Source of the DNA: Cinnamomum chago
Taxonomy: Eukaryota; Streptophyta; Magnoliopsida; Laurales; Lauraceae
Length of the DNA: 64,000 nucleotides
Direction of reading: 5' to 3'
Assembly: GCA_038049695.1 (NCBI GenBank)
Contig: CP142457.1
Location: 59,082,501 to 59,146,500, forward strand
The notes beneath the pieces were generated by a model. That model did not search any database. It was not told the DNA's origin and was given only the letters and a program-made list of their open reading frames with translations. Both the position numbers and the translations under genes were made by a program. Shown piece after piece: positions 21,670 through 33,105 of the stretch. Position 1 is the stretch's first letter; every line of letters begins with the position of its first letter.

Positions 21670-21785
21670 GCCTGTATCTCACTCGAGATAAATCAATACA
21701 GATTCAGATCTGTATTCTTGGAGTTTTGCCTGTATCTCACTCAAGATAAATCAATACAGATTCAGATCTGTATTCTTGGAGTTTT
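21670..21785. repeat. 58-bp tandem duplication in retroelement leader
   Basis: Two near-identical units starting gcctgtatctcactc (21670-21727 and 21728-21785), within the presumed untranslated leader of the element whose LTR ends at 21608. Confidence 0.9.
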
Positions 21786-22552
21786 AGTCATCTGGGACAG
21801 ATAATAACCAGCCAATCAGCAAGGATCAACTGTGGCCCACCTGCGATGATCAAGATACCCTCAACAAACCTAACTATGACAGTTGACTGGTTATCCTGGG
21901 AATTCTGGTGATTTTTAAAGAATTTTTTGCTGCCTCAAGGTAGGATTTCTGAACACCTTTGTGGATTTCCTTTTTTCACGGTAGTTTTCATCTCAGCCGT
22001 CCAATTTCTTGGATTCTCATCCAAATTGGGTGAGACTTGGTTCGTTGGAAGCAAAAAATCATTCCCTTACATCTAGGGAGATCTGATTGGTTCACTGGAA
22101 TCTCTGTGGGCCCCACAATCAGATCCAGTGGCTAAAAATTGGGTCGACAGGCACTCTATTTCATCGGCTGTCCATTGCTGGCCCACAAGCGATCATCACA
22201 GGCACTAAAAATTTTGGTTCCAGCATGGTCAATTGATATTCCTAAGAATAATAGTGATTTTTTTCAGATTTTTTTGAACATCAGAGGACTATTTTTTGGC
22301 CCAGCTTGTGCATTACCAATTTTTTGAAATTGTTTTGATCAGCACCGTCCAAGTTTGTTGATATCAGTTGGATTTTCTTGTAATTTCGTCTTGGGATAAG
22401 CATCTAATCTATCTGGCCTGGACACATCTCTAAGATCAGGTCCATCTGTGGACCCCACCTTGGGTATGACTCATTAAACTTGTCCTTGACTAAATCTCCT
22501 TGACCGTTGCATTCTTGTCTGTCCATCTTTGACTTCCTTGATTGTTGCATCT

Positions 22553-25370
22553 CTATTTGTCAATATTTGATTGAGTTTGCTGGACGGGATCAGTGTTGAG
22601 TTTTGTTTCTTGGGCCTCTTCTTCAATACCCTCCCTCAAACTGGGCTGGGGTGCATTCCAAAGACCAAGTTTGTTGCATAATTGAAGAAAAGCATCACGG
22701 GCTAGGGGTTTGGTGAATATGTCAGCAAGTTGTTGAGAAGATGTCACAAACCTTGTGATCAGAGTGCCTGGAGCCACTTTTTCTCTAACAAAATGATAGT
22801 CCACCTCCACATGTTTAGTTCTCGCATGAAAGACTGGATTCAGAGTCATATACAAGGCACTGATATTGTCATTGAACAAAGTGAGAGGCCGTGGAAGAGG
22901 AAGTAAAAAGGTAGTCCAAATGAGTTCAGCAGTTGTAGATGCCATAGCTCAATACCCAAACTCTGTGCTAGACCACGCAACTGTAGGTTGCTTTTTGGCA
23001 CTCCATGAAATGCAATTCGCTTCCAAAAAAATGCAATAACCAGTCGTGGAGCGTCGGGTTAAAGCACATCCAGCCCAATCCGCATCAGAAAATCCATACA
23101 AATCAAGGGAACTATTTTGAAGAATACGGATTCCCAGGTCTAGAGTACCCCGGACATATTTAAAATACGTTTGACAGCCTGATACTGACCCATAGTTGGG
23201 TTCTGCATAAATTGACATGCGGAATTGACTGAGAAAGATTGGTCAGGCCTGGTTAATGTGAGATACTATAGGGCCCCTACTATACTTCTATAATGTGACG
23301 GATCAGCGTTTGGATCATCATTTTCTTTAAGGAGGAGCTTGGTGCGAATGGCCATAGGAGTTGCAACACTTTTACATGAATCCATGCCTGATCAAAAAAG
23401 CAGATCTTGTGCGTATTTGGACTGCATAAGATGTAGACCAGAAGGACTGTTATGAACTTCAATGCCAAGAAAATAATGTAGCGGTCCAAGATCTTTCATC
23501 CTAAATTAATCACTTAAAGTAGTAATGAAGGAATGCATCATCACTGAATTATCTCCTGTGAGGATAATATCATCATATCATCAACATATAATAATAAAAG
23601 AAGTAACCCTTCTGTGTTTCGTCGCACAAATAAAGACGAATCAGCTGTATTACAAATGAATCTATGATGAAGAAGAAAGATGCTAAATCTATTAAACCAG
23701 GCCCGTGGTGCTTGCTTGAGACCATATAACTCTCTTTTTAGATAACACACGTGTATGTTGATTTTTATCAATAAATCCAGTTGGTTTTTCCATGAAAACT
23801 TGTTCAGTTGGGTATCCATTTAAGAAAGCATTTTTTCACATCGAGTTGACGAATGGGCCATCCTTTAACAGTGGCAACTGTCAATATAGTGCGAATGCTA
23901 CTTGGTTTGATGACAGGACTAAATGTTTAAGAAAAATCCTTACACTCCTGTTGATTGTAGCCTTTTGCCACTAATCGAGCTTGAGCCTTTCAACACTTCC
24001 ATTAGCTTGAAGTTTGGTCTTGAAGACCCATTTTCACCCAATGATGTTCATTGTTGGCGAGCGTGGGACAAGTTCCCATGTTTGATTAGTATTGAGAGCA
24101 ATTTCTTCTAGCATGGCAGCATGCCAACCTGGTTGTTTGAGAGCTGATTTAATGGTTTTAGACTCACTTGGAATATGATTAACAGTAGCAGTGAGGGTGG
24201 ATTTTGGGTTGGGCTTATAGACACCAACGCTGCTTCTTGTAATCATTGAATGTGGGTTCCTGTCATTGGAAGAATTGGTGGCAGAAACTAATGGTTCTGA
24301 CTCTAGTTGGGTACCAGCAGTAATAACATTATAATTCTGAGGTAATGAAGTAGGGGAAACATTGTCAGATTCTTGTAAGTTGGTAATTTCAGTTGGATGT
24401 GTTGTTGCAGCAATTGGACCCGGCTGAGCATGAGGGTTTGCGAAGTCATTTGTGGGCACATTTTGATAGCAAGGACCCAACTGTTGGGCCACAAGATTTG
24501 GGGATGGAGTGGCATTAGCTAATGGGTAGGTTTCTAGCTCTGTCAATACTTGTTGTGATGTGGCAACTGGTGCACCTGACAGTGGAGATGTGGCAGTTTG
24601 TGCACCTAATTGAGGTAAAGTTGATGTACCACTTGACACGTGGAATTGCATCATCACCAGAAAACATTTGTGAGAGTTGCATATAATTTGGATGGGTAGG
24701 AGCTGTAGGAATTGGATCAGTGGGATCGACCCAATCTGAGAATGTAGTTATCTCACCATCCACCTTTGTCAATGCAAACAAGTCAGCAGGTCGTTTGAAA
24801 GGATACAGTGATCCATCAAACACCACATGCCTTGAAATGTATACTCGCCCTGATGGAGGATATGGGCACCGATACCCCTTATGTTTGTCACTGTAGCCAA
24901 GAAAAACTCAGGGCAGGGAGCGTGGATCAAATTTGTTTGTGGTATAATTCCGAAGATATGGAAAACACCAGCTCCCAAACACTCGAAGAGATGAATAGTC
25001 AGGCCGTTTGCTTGTCAGTTTTTGTATTGGCAAGAGTATTTCCAATCTTGGAGTTGGAAGTCGATTAATAAGATAAATGGCAGTCCCAAAAGCCTCAACC
25101 CAATACTTTTTGGACATACCAGCATGATACATCATTGCCAGTCCCAATTCTATTACATGACGATGTTTTTGCTCAGCTACACTATTTTGTTCAGGTGTAG
25201 CTGGGCAAGAAACTTGATGCATGATTCCATGATCCAAGAGATGATGTTGAAAATCTTTGCTAGAAAACTCTCCACCCCCATTCGATTGAAAAATCTTGAT
25301 TTCTTGTCAAATTGTTTTTCCAGAAGTGTGTGAAAATTAACAAAGCAATTCAAACTTACATGGATTTCAG
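22553..25370 (-). mobile_element. Truncated copia-type retrotransposon (integrase, RT, RNase H)
   Basis: Minus-strand pieces of one polyprotein in copia order. Integrase C-terminal half: about 25370-24908 (SNGGGEFSS, CPATPEQNSVAEQKHR, AFGTAIYLINRLPT). Linker and start of reverse transcriptase: 24657-24034 (HSMITRS, WHAAMLEEIALNTNQTWELV). RT core: 23819-23541 (LYGLKQAPRAWF, LLLLLYVDDMMI). RNase H: 23218-22553 (DADWAGCALTRRSTTGYCIF, VEVDYHFVREKV, LADIFTKPL). It ends in a stop at 22553. Frame changes separate the pieces, and gag, protease and the integrase N-terminus are missing because the element stops abruptly at the junction with a ubinuclein exon at 25370/25371. I could not place its 3' LTR with confidence. 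Confidence 0.88.
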
Positions 25371-25463
25371 GGTCAGCAAAGCAGTGATGAGGAAGAATTT
25401 GATGATGTACCTGAAAATGATGAGTATGACACAGAAGACTCGTTTATAGATGATGCTGAATTG
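25371..25463 (+). pseudogene. Ubinuclein (UBN) Hpc2-related domain exon fragment
   Basis: Thirty-one codons encode GQQSSDEEEFDDVPENDEYD then TEDSFIDDAEL, followed by a GTAGGT donor. This matches the conserved Hpc2-related domain of plant ubinucleins, which bind HIRA in a histone H3.3 deposition complex and carry the DxDxYDTEDSFIDDAEL signature. No upstream exon and no following exon (DEYF motif) was found. The apparent acceptor tttcag immediately before it is part of copia integrase sequence read in reverse, so this piece was brought next to the copia element by insertion or deletion. It lies in the same direction as MED15 copy 1. Confidence 0.75.
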
Positions 25464-26221
25464 GTAGGTTCATTGTCCCTTTTTTAATTTTCCATCCCCT
25501 TTCTTACTTTTTGTTAGTAGAAATTTGAGTAAATGAATTGTTTAAAGCATAGGTAATAAAATTGATAAAGGCCCCTTTTATGCTACTTATTGTTTTGCCT
25601 TTTTGTTATCATTCATCGTTTTTTAGTCCGATTGTTGAAGGATTTCGTGTTGTGCTTGTTAGATAAACTCGTTTCATACTCGGTAGCTTTGGAGGCTACT
25701 ATTCTTTATATTAACCTTTTTCACATTTCCATTAAGACAAAATGTTTTGCTTTACATTTTTTTTATTGTGGTACAGTGGGAACGTGGGACCACTTTTTAC
25801 TTATTTGGTGGTTAGTACTTGGTAGAGTAACTTCATACAACCAGTTGCTAGGCATGTCATTGAAATTGAGGGCAACTCGGTTAACTTTGACCAATTGCTA
25901 GTTAATAAAACCTAACGGATTGGAGTATAGGATGGTGAAATCATTCTTAGATCCAACCTTATTGGGATTAGATTGAGTGTTAATCCTATTAGTCTCAAAT
26001 CGATTTAGATTAGGTGATTATTATAATAGTGGGTGAGATATAGCATGTCAATTTGATCAATACACATAAATTAAGATTTCTCACTCAATTTGATCAATAT
26101 CATGCACATGGAAAATTAATTTTATACTTACCCTTTTTTTTTGGGGTCAATAACCATGTCTTTAAACCATGCCATAAGTAGAGATTACCGGTAGTTGGCG
26201 TTCGTTTTGAAGGAATTGACT
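25464..26221. other. Sequence downstream of the ubinuclein exon
   Basis: Probably the start of the ubinuclein intron, then AT-rich sequence. No further exon recognised. Confidence 0.4.
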
Positions 26222-26232
26222 TTATCTTTGAA

Positions 26233-26869
26233 GGGAAAGAATCTCCGAGGAGATACTACAAAGAGATTCTTTTCGTTACCTTGGTTCAATAATTAGTAAG
26301 GATGGGGAGATTGATGAAAATGTCAACCATAATATAAAAGCGGGATGGTTGGAATGGAGGCTTGCTTCTGGAGTGCTTTGTGACTGACAAATGCCAACAA
26401 AATTAAAGGAAGATTTTTACTGGACAACGATTAAACCAATTGTGACCCATGGAGCAGAATGTTGGCCAATCAAGAAGCAACATATGCACAAAATGGATGT
26501 AACAAAGATGAGAATGTTAAGGTGGATGCGTGGTAAAACTAGAAAGGATACAATTAGAAATGAATGCTTTTGAGAGCATTTACGGGTACCATCGATAGGG
26601 GATACAATTAAATAAATCCATTTGAGATGGTTTGGGCATGTCCAATGCAAGTCGGCAACTACATCGATATGCTATGCATGTTGATGGCCCCCCTAGGGAT
26701 AGGCCGAAGAGGATGTGAATGGAGGTAGTAAAAATAGATATGAAGTAGTGCAGCTTATTTGAGGATCTCGCTCAAGATAGATCGGTATGGAGAAGCAAAA
26801 TTCATCTAGCCGACCCTAATATAGTTGGGACAAGGCTTTGATGATGATGAGGATGATGACGACGACGAC
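26233..26869 (+). mobile_element. 5'-truncated L1-type LINE with TGATGA-rich tail
   Basis: Encodes, with stops, the C-terminal end of an L1 ORF2 ([49 protein letters not shown], then LRWFGHVQ). It ends in an impure tgatgatgaggatgatgacgacgac tail rather than poly(A). The flanks carry ttatctttgaa at 26222-26232 and 26870-26880, an 11-bp duplication that fixes the borders. It is a dead-on-arrival insertion typical of plant LINEs. Confidence 0.85.
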
Positions 26870-27059
26870 TTATCTTTGAACAATATATGAAAAATTATTT
26901 TAAAAAAGGACTGTTGACCTACCTCCTCCGACTCTAGAGAATGATAACAATTATCAAGTGCCATTAACCTGAAGAAAAGTCATGTAGAGGTTAACTTGGT
27001 AGATCTTCCCGCGAACCCTGGATTATAGATTCTAACCTCAACTTATCATCCTACGAACT

Positions 27060-28788
27060 GGGACCAAATCCGAAGATCGTATTTACAAAAGGTCTCTTGT
27101 CAGCTTCATGACAATAAATTTCCTTGTACGGAGTTTGGACATGAGAAGAGGCGGTTTAATCCTGCTTGGTAGTTGGTTAGAGTATAAAATAGAAAAAGAT
27201 GCTGCATTTTGCCTATGTTGTTACCTTTTTGGAGAGCAAGTGCGATGCGATGCTTTTGTAACAAAAGTATATAAAAATTGGAAGAAAAAAGAAAAAAAAT
27301 AGAAACCATGTGGGAGGGCCCAACAATGCTCACAATCAAGTATATTAGAAGTGCCAGAGTTTATTCAATCAGAAGCACATAATGAGACGATTATTGTTAA
27401 GCATCAGATCAAGGTCGAAGAGAGTATTGAATCCGTTTGAAGCCAACTCTTGATTGCATTCACTTATATGCTAAGGGTTGTCCTTTTGTGGTCATGATGA
27501 ATAGAAGGAGTTGAACAACATGGGTAACTTAAGAGGGTAACTTTCTTAAGTTTTTGAAACTAATAGTCAATCATAACGAAGCCCTTAAAAGAGTCATATT
27601 GCAAAATGCTCCTGAAAACCTGAAATTGACCCCACCTAAGATTCAAGAAGGCATTGTGAGTGCAGTTGCATTAGAAACCACTCAAGCTATCATTTTCAAG
27701 CTTAGAGATGCCCCATTTGCCCTTTTGGTGGATGTATCTCATGATATTTCTGTGAAAGAGCAAATGACCATTGTTTTATGCTATATAGACCACCGGGGCA
27801 GTGTAATTGAGTGTTTTTTAGCCATAGCAAATGTAACAAATACTATTGTTCAAGATATTGTTAATGCCATGGAACTAGTAAGAACATTGAAAGAATGACA
27901 GAAAATGATGAGAAACAGTGGTAGGATTCTAATCTCTCTGAAGTTTATTCATTTTGTGATAAATATGGAATCATCATTCCTAACATGGATGCTATTTTTG
28001 TTGATTAAAAGCAAGCACGATGCAAAGCTGAAGTAACAGACCTACATTATTTCGGGGTTGAAGTATTGTTCAATACTATTTTGACATGCAACTTTAATAG
28101 CTCAACAACCACTTCGACGAGGTGAACACCAAGTTGCTTCTTTGTGTGGCACACATGGATCCAAGTGATCCATTCTCTGATTTCGACAAGTAAAAATTGA
28201 TCCGCCTTCCACCATTTTATCCAATCAATTTTTTAGACTCAGATCAGGTGAAACTTGATAATTAGCTTGCAACTTACATTATTGATATGCCGTATGCGCA
28301 CAAATACTAGGTTTTTTGAAGTTAAAGGAATTAGAGGCCTTGCTAAGAAAATGGTTAAGAAAAAAAGGACATGGTGCATCCTATAGTTTATTTTATTCTA
28401 CAATTAGTGTTAACCCTACCAGTTGCCACTGTTACCGTTGTGAGGGTATTTTCTGCTATGAACATCATCGAAAATTGATTGAACAATCGAATGGAAGATG
28501 AGTGGATGAATGATTGCTTCTATATATTGAAAATGACATATTTAATAGCATTGACGATGAGAGAATCATTCAACGCTTTCAAAACATGGAGGGCAATTGT
28601 AAAAGAAACTGTTTTAGAGTTGTGATATGACTTTGATGAGAGAATATTTGTTAGTTGATACAGTTAAATATTTTGTATCTATTGAAATGCAATACATTTT
28701 CTCTTTGAAAGTATAACAAAATAATAATTGACATTTTCAATTGACCATTGTCCGCCCTCCTCAAACGAGAATCCTGGGTCCTCCACTG
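27060..28788 (+). pseudogene. TTF-type zinc finger / hAT dimerisation transposase remnant
   Basis: In order on the plus strand: a TTF-finger piece (LEYKIEKDAAFCLCCYLFGE, 27178-27300), a DUF4371-like piece in one clean frame at 27554-27898 (LQNAPENLKLTPPKIQEGIV, SVKEQMTIVLCYID), and a hAT dimerisation remnant at 28400-28620 (NDIFNSIDDERIIQRFQNME) with several stops and frame changes. The stretch near 28745-28788, tcctgggtcctccactg, resembles the usual 3' terminus of such elements. No matching 5' terminus was found, so the left end is probably lost. Confidence 0.75.
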
Positions 28789-28789
28789 G

Positions 28790-29594
28790 TTGCCATGGTA
28801 AGTTTGGGGGATCCTATGCAAATATCTATGCATGACATGTAGCTTACTGTATCAGTTGCAGCACAGATGGCAATTCATGCTATGAATTAGAGAATCCAGT
28901 TTGATACTGAATAGTGTTCGCTTGCTATCCAACCCCAAAGCATAGATGCTTGGACCAGTCACCTTCCTTGGGATGACCTGGCATCTTCCATCCCTAGGGA
29001 CAAAAAAGGGTAGTTTAAGAATACACTTCAGTTCATGTAAAGAGGTTTGATTATCGTTAAAAAAGGGGGTTGGATTGATCATAGGTGGATGGGGCCCATA
29101 TGAAGATAGAGAAGGGGGAAAAAATAAAAGGGATCTTTTTGAGATTTTGTCTATATAATATTATATGTCAACCTATCAGAAATGATAGTGAAATGACTTT
29201 TGTGGGGCCCATTGTACACATTTTACTTACTTTTCATAGTCCTGTACATTGTATTTTTCAGAAGATGCTAATTAATACTAAATTTTTTGAAGAAAATCAT
29301 ACTATACATGAATTGTGCTCATATACGAACAAAACACGTATTATATGGCTATGTTTGAAAAATTAAATAATGCAAGAAAAAACTCCATAAAAAACTGCAT
29401 TTAATATGCTTAGTTTTGGGAACAGTGAACTAAAAATAAATGCATCTCACAAAACAAACTTCAAGAGGCACACATCCTCACTTGTAAAATATGCTGAAAA
29501 ACAATATTTGGAAAACAATATGAGATAGTATTCACCAAAATCTTCAACACACTCAGGCACACTGAATTTTTGGTCCTGAACTTTTGCAAGGAAA
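28790..29594. other. Noncoding stretch before the Gln-rich MED15 exon
   Basis: No supported coding exon or element boundary recognised; presumed MED15 copy 1 intron. Confidence 0.4.
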
Positions 29595-29683
29595 TTGTAC
29601 TTACCAAAATGTATTAGTAACTGACTCTTTGGTGTTCCATTGTACTTACTAAAATGTATTGGTAACTGACTCTTTGGTGCTCA
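29595..29683. repeat. 45-bp tandem duplication abutting the Gln-rich MED15 exon
   Basis: Two copies beginning ttgtacttac and ending gactctttggtg (29595-29639 and 29640-29683) sit at the exon's 5' border. The duplication may have displaced the original acceptor. Confidence 0.85.
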
Positions 29684-29685
29684 AG

Positions 29686-30807
29686 GAGCCTGTATCTCCA
29701 CAGCAGCCTGGACAGCAACAGTTTCAACAATCTTTTGGTCAAATGCACTTAATGATGCAACAGCCACAATCCCGAATCCCTCAGTTGCAACAAGAAGAAA
29801 ATCAAGTAAACCTGATTGAAAAGATGAATATTCAAGGTCCAGCGACAACAATGCAGTCAACTGCTGTGTCAAGCTCACAACAAGGATCCATCTCTTTATC
29901 AGCTCATGTGGAGGTTGAGAATGGACAGCAGAAAATGGTGACTGGTTTTCAGCCCAGTTTTGATTTGGAGTCGGCATCAGGGCACACTCTCAGTTCACTG
30001 CCACAGGATATGGTTGTTTCTCTGCAGCAGAATGCCATTGATGCGCCTCATCTGACTAACAATAGCACGTGGTCCCATAATGTGATTCAATTACAGCATG
30101 GTGCTAATTCTCTTGAACTGAATTCTATCATACTCCAAGAACAGCATCTGAAGCAACAGAAACAGGAGCAGCAGCTAAAGAATGAATATGAGCAGCGCCA
30201 GGTTGTCCAAAAATTGATTCAGCAACAGCAGATGCAGCGGCTGTTGCAGCTCCAGCAGCAACAGCAAAAGCAGCAGCAGCTTTTGCAGTTACAGGCCCTG
30301 GCTGGTGGTAAAACTGGAATGTTTCCACAGCCCCACCTGACAGGCCAACATGAAACAGCATATCCACAGCTAAAGATAGGAGCAGATTCTTCTCCTCAGC
30401 TCCTTCATGCTACATCACTTCAACTTCCTCAGCATTCATTCCCGCAGACCAGCCCATGGAATTTGCCTCCAACTTTTCCAAATGTGGGAACATCTTTGCA
30501 ATTTGCTCCATATCCCTGCATTGGAACCCTCACTCCCAATTCTGTCAGGCCATCTCCCATACCAGCAGGCTCGAAGAAACTGCCTTCATTCATATCATCA
30601 ATCCCAAATGCTGGAAATATTGGACATCAAGAAACAGTGCATGGATTAACCAAAGCTCAGTATCTTTCCATCGGGACACCTGGGATGTTGACCTCCCCCT
30701 TGCTTCCAGAGTTTAGTAGCATGGCTGGAAAGCATGATAATGCATCCCAAAACATATTTGGGAAGTTGAATGCTACAGAGCAGCCTCCAGAGCGCTTAAC
30801 TAAGGCG
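29686..30807 (+). CDS. MED15: MED15 copy 1, Gln-rich exon
   Basis: An open stretch of 374 codons without a stop. The start KEPVSPQQPGQQQFQQSFGQ, read from just before the exon border, corresponds to the RKPxxxxQQGQ segment of plant MED15. The middle is a Gln-rich tract (about residues 155-210) of the MED15 type. The end contains YPQLKIGADSSPQLLHATS, then SIGTPGMLTSPLLPEF, then PPERLTKA, matching the conserved region before the C-terminal MED15 domain. A donor (GTCAGT) follows at 30808. No next exon (KSxSPxxLSxAVSDIG-like) is found. The acceptor is uncertain: AG at 29684-29685 or ccacag at 29703. Such regions bind activators and are poorly structured. Confidence 0.78.
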
Positions 30808-32184
30808 GTCAGTCAATCTGTTTTAATTAACCTATGTCATTGGCTTTATTTGGTAAAATATATTACACAAATGGTCTTGAATTATCTATAGCTAATTGTA
30901 ATCGCTATTTAATGAGTTAATGTGTGCATGCAGGTACTTCTCTCACTGACGCTCTTTTTGGTTGTGCTCATCATCTACTTTAGTGCCTGACAAGTTGTAC
31001 ATGCGGGTAACTTTTTACTTCTCATCACCTTCAATAAGCTAACATAATTATTGGGGATGCAATTTAGCATCCCACTTCATAAATGTAAACAACTCAGACG
31101 ACCATTATCCCTTGTGTATTGGGAGTTGGGACCGGCCAAGTTTGGAGTACAATAATGGCCATCTTTGGGTTGACCACCTGTCCAAATTAATATATGTTTT
31201 TATATTGGCACTGCCCTAAGTGAAAGACTTGATCATTTTTACCAATCCAATTGTTCCTCTACATGAGTAGGTAATGTCTGCAAGGGGCAGTGGCCGATAT
31301 TTAAAACCATTGTGAGAACAAATGGTTATGCATGAGGAAAGTGGCCCCACAATGCAGATTTGTTATAACTTTTAACAGTTACGCTTACAAAGAAGCCATC
31401 TCTTTTGGCCAGGAACGCAGTGGAACATCCTCTATCTAGTGAAGGCATCCATCTGGTGGCCATCCAATCAAACATATGCGTTACCTTCCTTGGGAGAAGG
31501 TGAATGGGAGTCCCACCCTCTTTGAAACTTTTTTTTAATCAAGACAGATGGTTTCTGTTCTTTATAATGTCAGCTCACCGACACTCAGAATAATGTCAGC
31601 TACCCACAGGGCTGGAACACGGTTAATTGTGCTGTTTACCTTGTGTTTCTGGAATGTTTACTTTATTGTGTGTTATTGCTTTTTAATGCATGTTTCACTT
31701 GCCACTAAAAGATCAACTGTCTAGTTAATGGTCCTAAATTAGTCTAAATCAACTCTTACCAAGGGTGGACCCCACCATTAGGCCACGTCTCCATCTGACA
31801 CTTCAGACTCTGTCAGCGGGATAGTTTTCAAAGGCCTTTTGGATTGAGAATTCATATAGGGAAGCTTTTAGATTCTTCCAAATGCAGTCAGTAAAATGTG
31901 GTTTACCTTTGATTCTAATTGAGAATTCTTATAGGGAAAGCTTTTAGATTCTTCCAAATGCAGTCAGTAAAATGTGGTTTACCTTTGATTCTACCAAACG
32001 ACTTAGGTGATAGTGGGTATTTATTTTCCATATTCCTTTAATTCATTCTCTATTAAAAGATATTATCAATAGCCATTGATGGATATCTTCCCTGAATTCA
32101 TTTTCTAATAAAGGAGAGATTATTTGATATCCATTTATGGATATTTACCTTTTAAGTACCCCTATTATGTGACAATTTAAAATG
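30808..32184. other. Noncoding sequence after the last MED15 copy 1 exon
   Basis: No C-terminal MED15 exon and no other gene recognised. A 75-bp tandem duplication lies at 31843-31993. Confidence 0.5.
31843..31993. repeat. 75-bp tandem duplication
   Basis: Units at 31843-31917 and 31918-31993, both starting attgagaattc and containing cttccaaatgcagtcagtaa, are almost identical, indicating a recent local duplication. Confidence 0.92.
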
Positions 32185-32187
32185 TAA

Positions 32188-33102
32188 GGGCCTGCTTGGA
32201 TGCATAAGAAAACACACGAAAATAATATTTTATAGAATATAATCTTTCATTTTTTAAAGAAGAAAATTTTGTGCGTTTGGCAACCTAAGAAAAATTTGAA
32301 GAAAATATTCTTTTCTTTCAAAAAGCTCAATATTTTCTCCTAGAGCTCCCCCTTGTAGAAAACTTTCTATAAAATAAGAATCTTTTAAAATAGCGAGTAC
32401 AAAGTGATAGAGTAAAGTAATAACTTTAGTTCACCAAATTCATCATGATGTCTTTATTTACATATATGGTAAAGTAAAGTAACGTAAATGTCATGGCACG
32501 ATAAAGATGGGGTAAAGTATATGCTGAAGTGGGAAGCAATGGTAAAGTAGTTTCTTTTTTTTTTACTTTACTTTATTACATTTGATCGTAGTAGTTTTAT
32601 ATGATAAATAAAAAGTGACTTGTTTACAGGTGTAGTAAAGTAAAATAAAGATTGATGTCATATTATGGTAATAGGTGAGGTAAAGTAAGGTGAAATGAAG
32701 TACGTGGTAAAGTAAAGTGGGAGAGAGAGTTGTAAAATAGTTGTTTTTTGTATTGATTTTACTTTACTGTACTTTACTATGATTTTATGTGATAAAAGGA
32801 AAGTAATTTATGATAAAAAAAACATGGCGATTGAATTTTACTTTACAACCATTTTTTAATCCAGACGCGGTAAGTTACATATAAATTAAAATATTTAATA
32901 AAAATTATTCTAATAATGTAATTTACTTTTTAATCATAGCACTTTTCAAATAACTTAATTTGAATCTGTAATATTCTTCAAAAATTGCCAAACAACAAAT
33001 ATATCATAATATTATAATATTGCATTATTCTATTCTATACTATTTTATTCTTGCAATAATTAAATATGTAAATATTTTATTCTATAAACATCCAAACAGC
33101 CC
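32188..33102. mobile_element. Harbinger/Tourist-type MITE with TAA target duplication
   Basis: The left end gggcctgcttggatgc and the right end catccaaacagccc are inverted termini of the gggc(c/t)tgtttggatg type. TAA flanks both sides (32185-32187 and 33103-33105), as expected for PIF/Harbinger MITEs. The interior (32400-32870) is studded with taaagtaa/ttactttac words in both orientations. There is no coding capacity. The 915-bp length is long for a Tourist MITE. Confidence 0.7.
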
Positions 33103-33105
33103 TAA

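Larger units (their letters stand above)
7514..30807 (+). pseudogene. MED15: MED15-like Mediator subunit gene, copy 1, decayed and TE-filled
   Basis: Mediator subunit 15 links transcription activators to RNA polymerase II through an N-terminal KIX domain. Five pieces are visible in order: exon 1 (7514-7596), exon 2 (8701-8812), exon 3 (17196-17268), a degraded exon (19731-19780) and a Gln-rich exon (29686-30807). Exons 1-3 join in frame with GT-AG borders and encode a near-canonical KIX domain (motifs DWRTQL, FEEKIY, DYLRKISLKMLTME). The long Gln-rich part that normally follows KIX, most of the second KIX-like block (DWQEE region), and all C-terminal exons after the ERLxKAV motif are missing. 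Introns contain an LTR retrotransposon, a hAT transposon, copia and L1 pieces and a TTF-hAT remnant. A second copy starts at 60152 and shares intron sequence. I infer copy 1 is a pseudogene; truncated transcripts are possible. Confidence 0.75.

Noticed and set aside
29681..30367. Minus-strand Ala/Val-rich frames opposite the MED15 Gln exon
   Set aside because: Antisense of CAG repeats; no domain.
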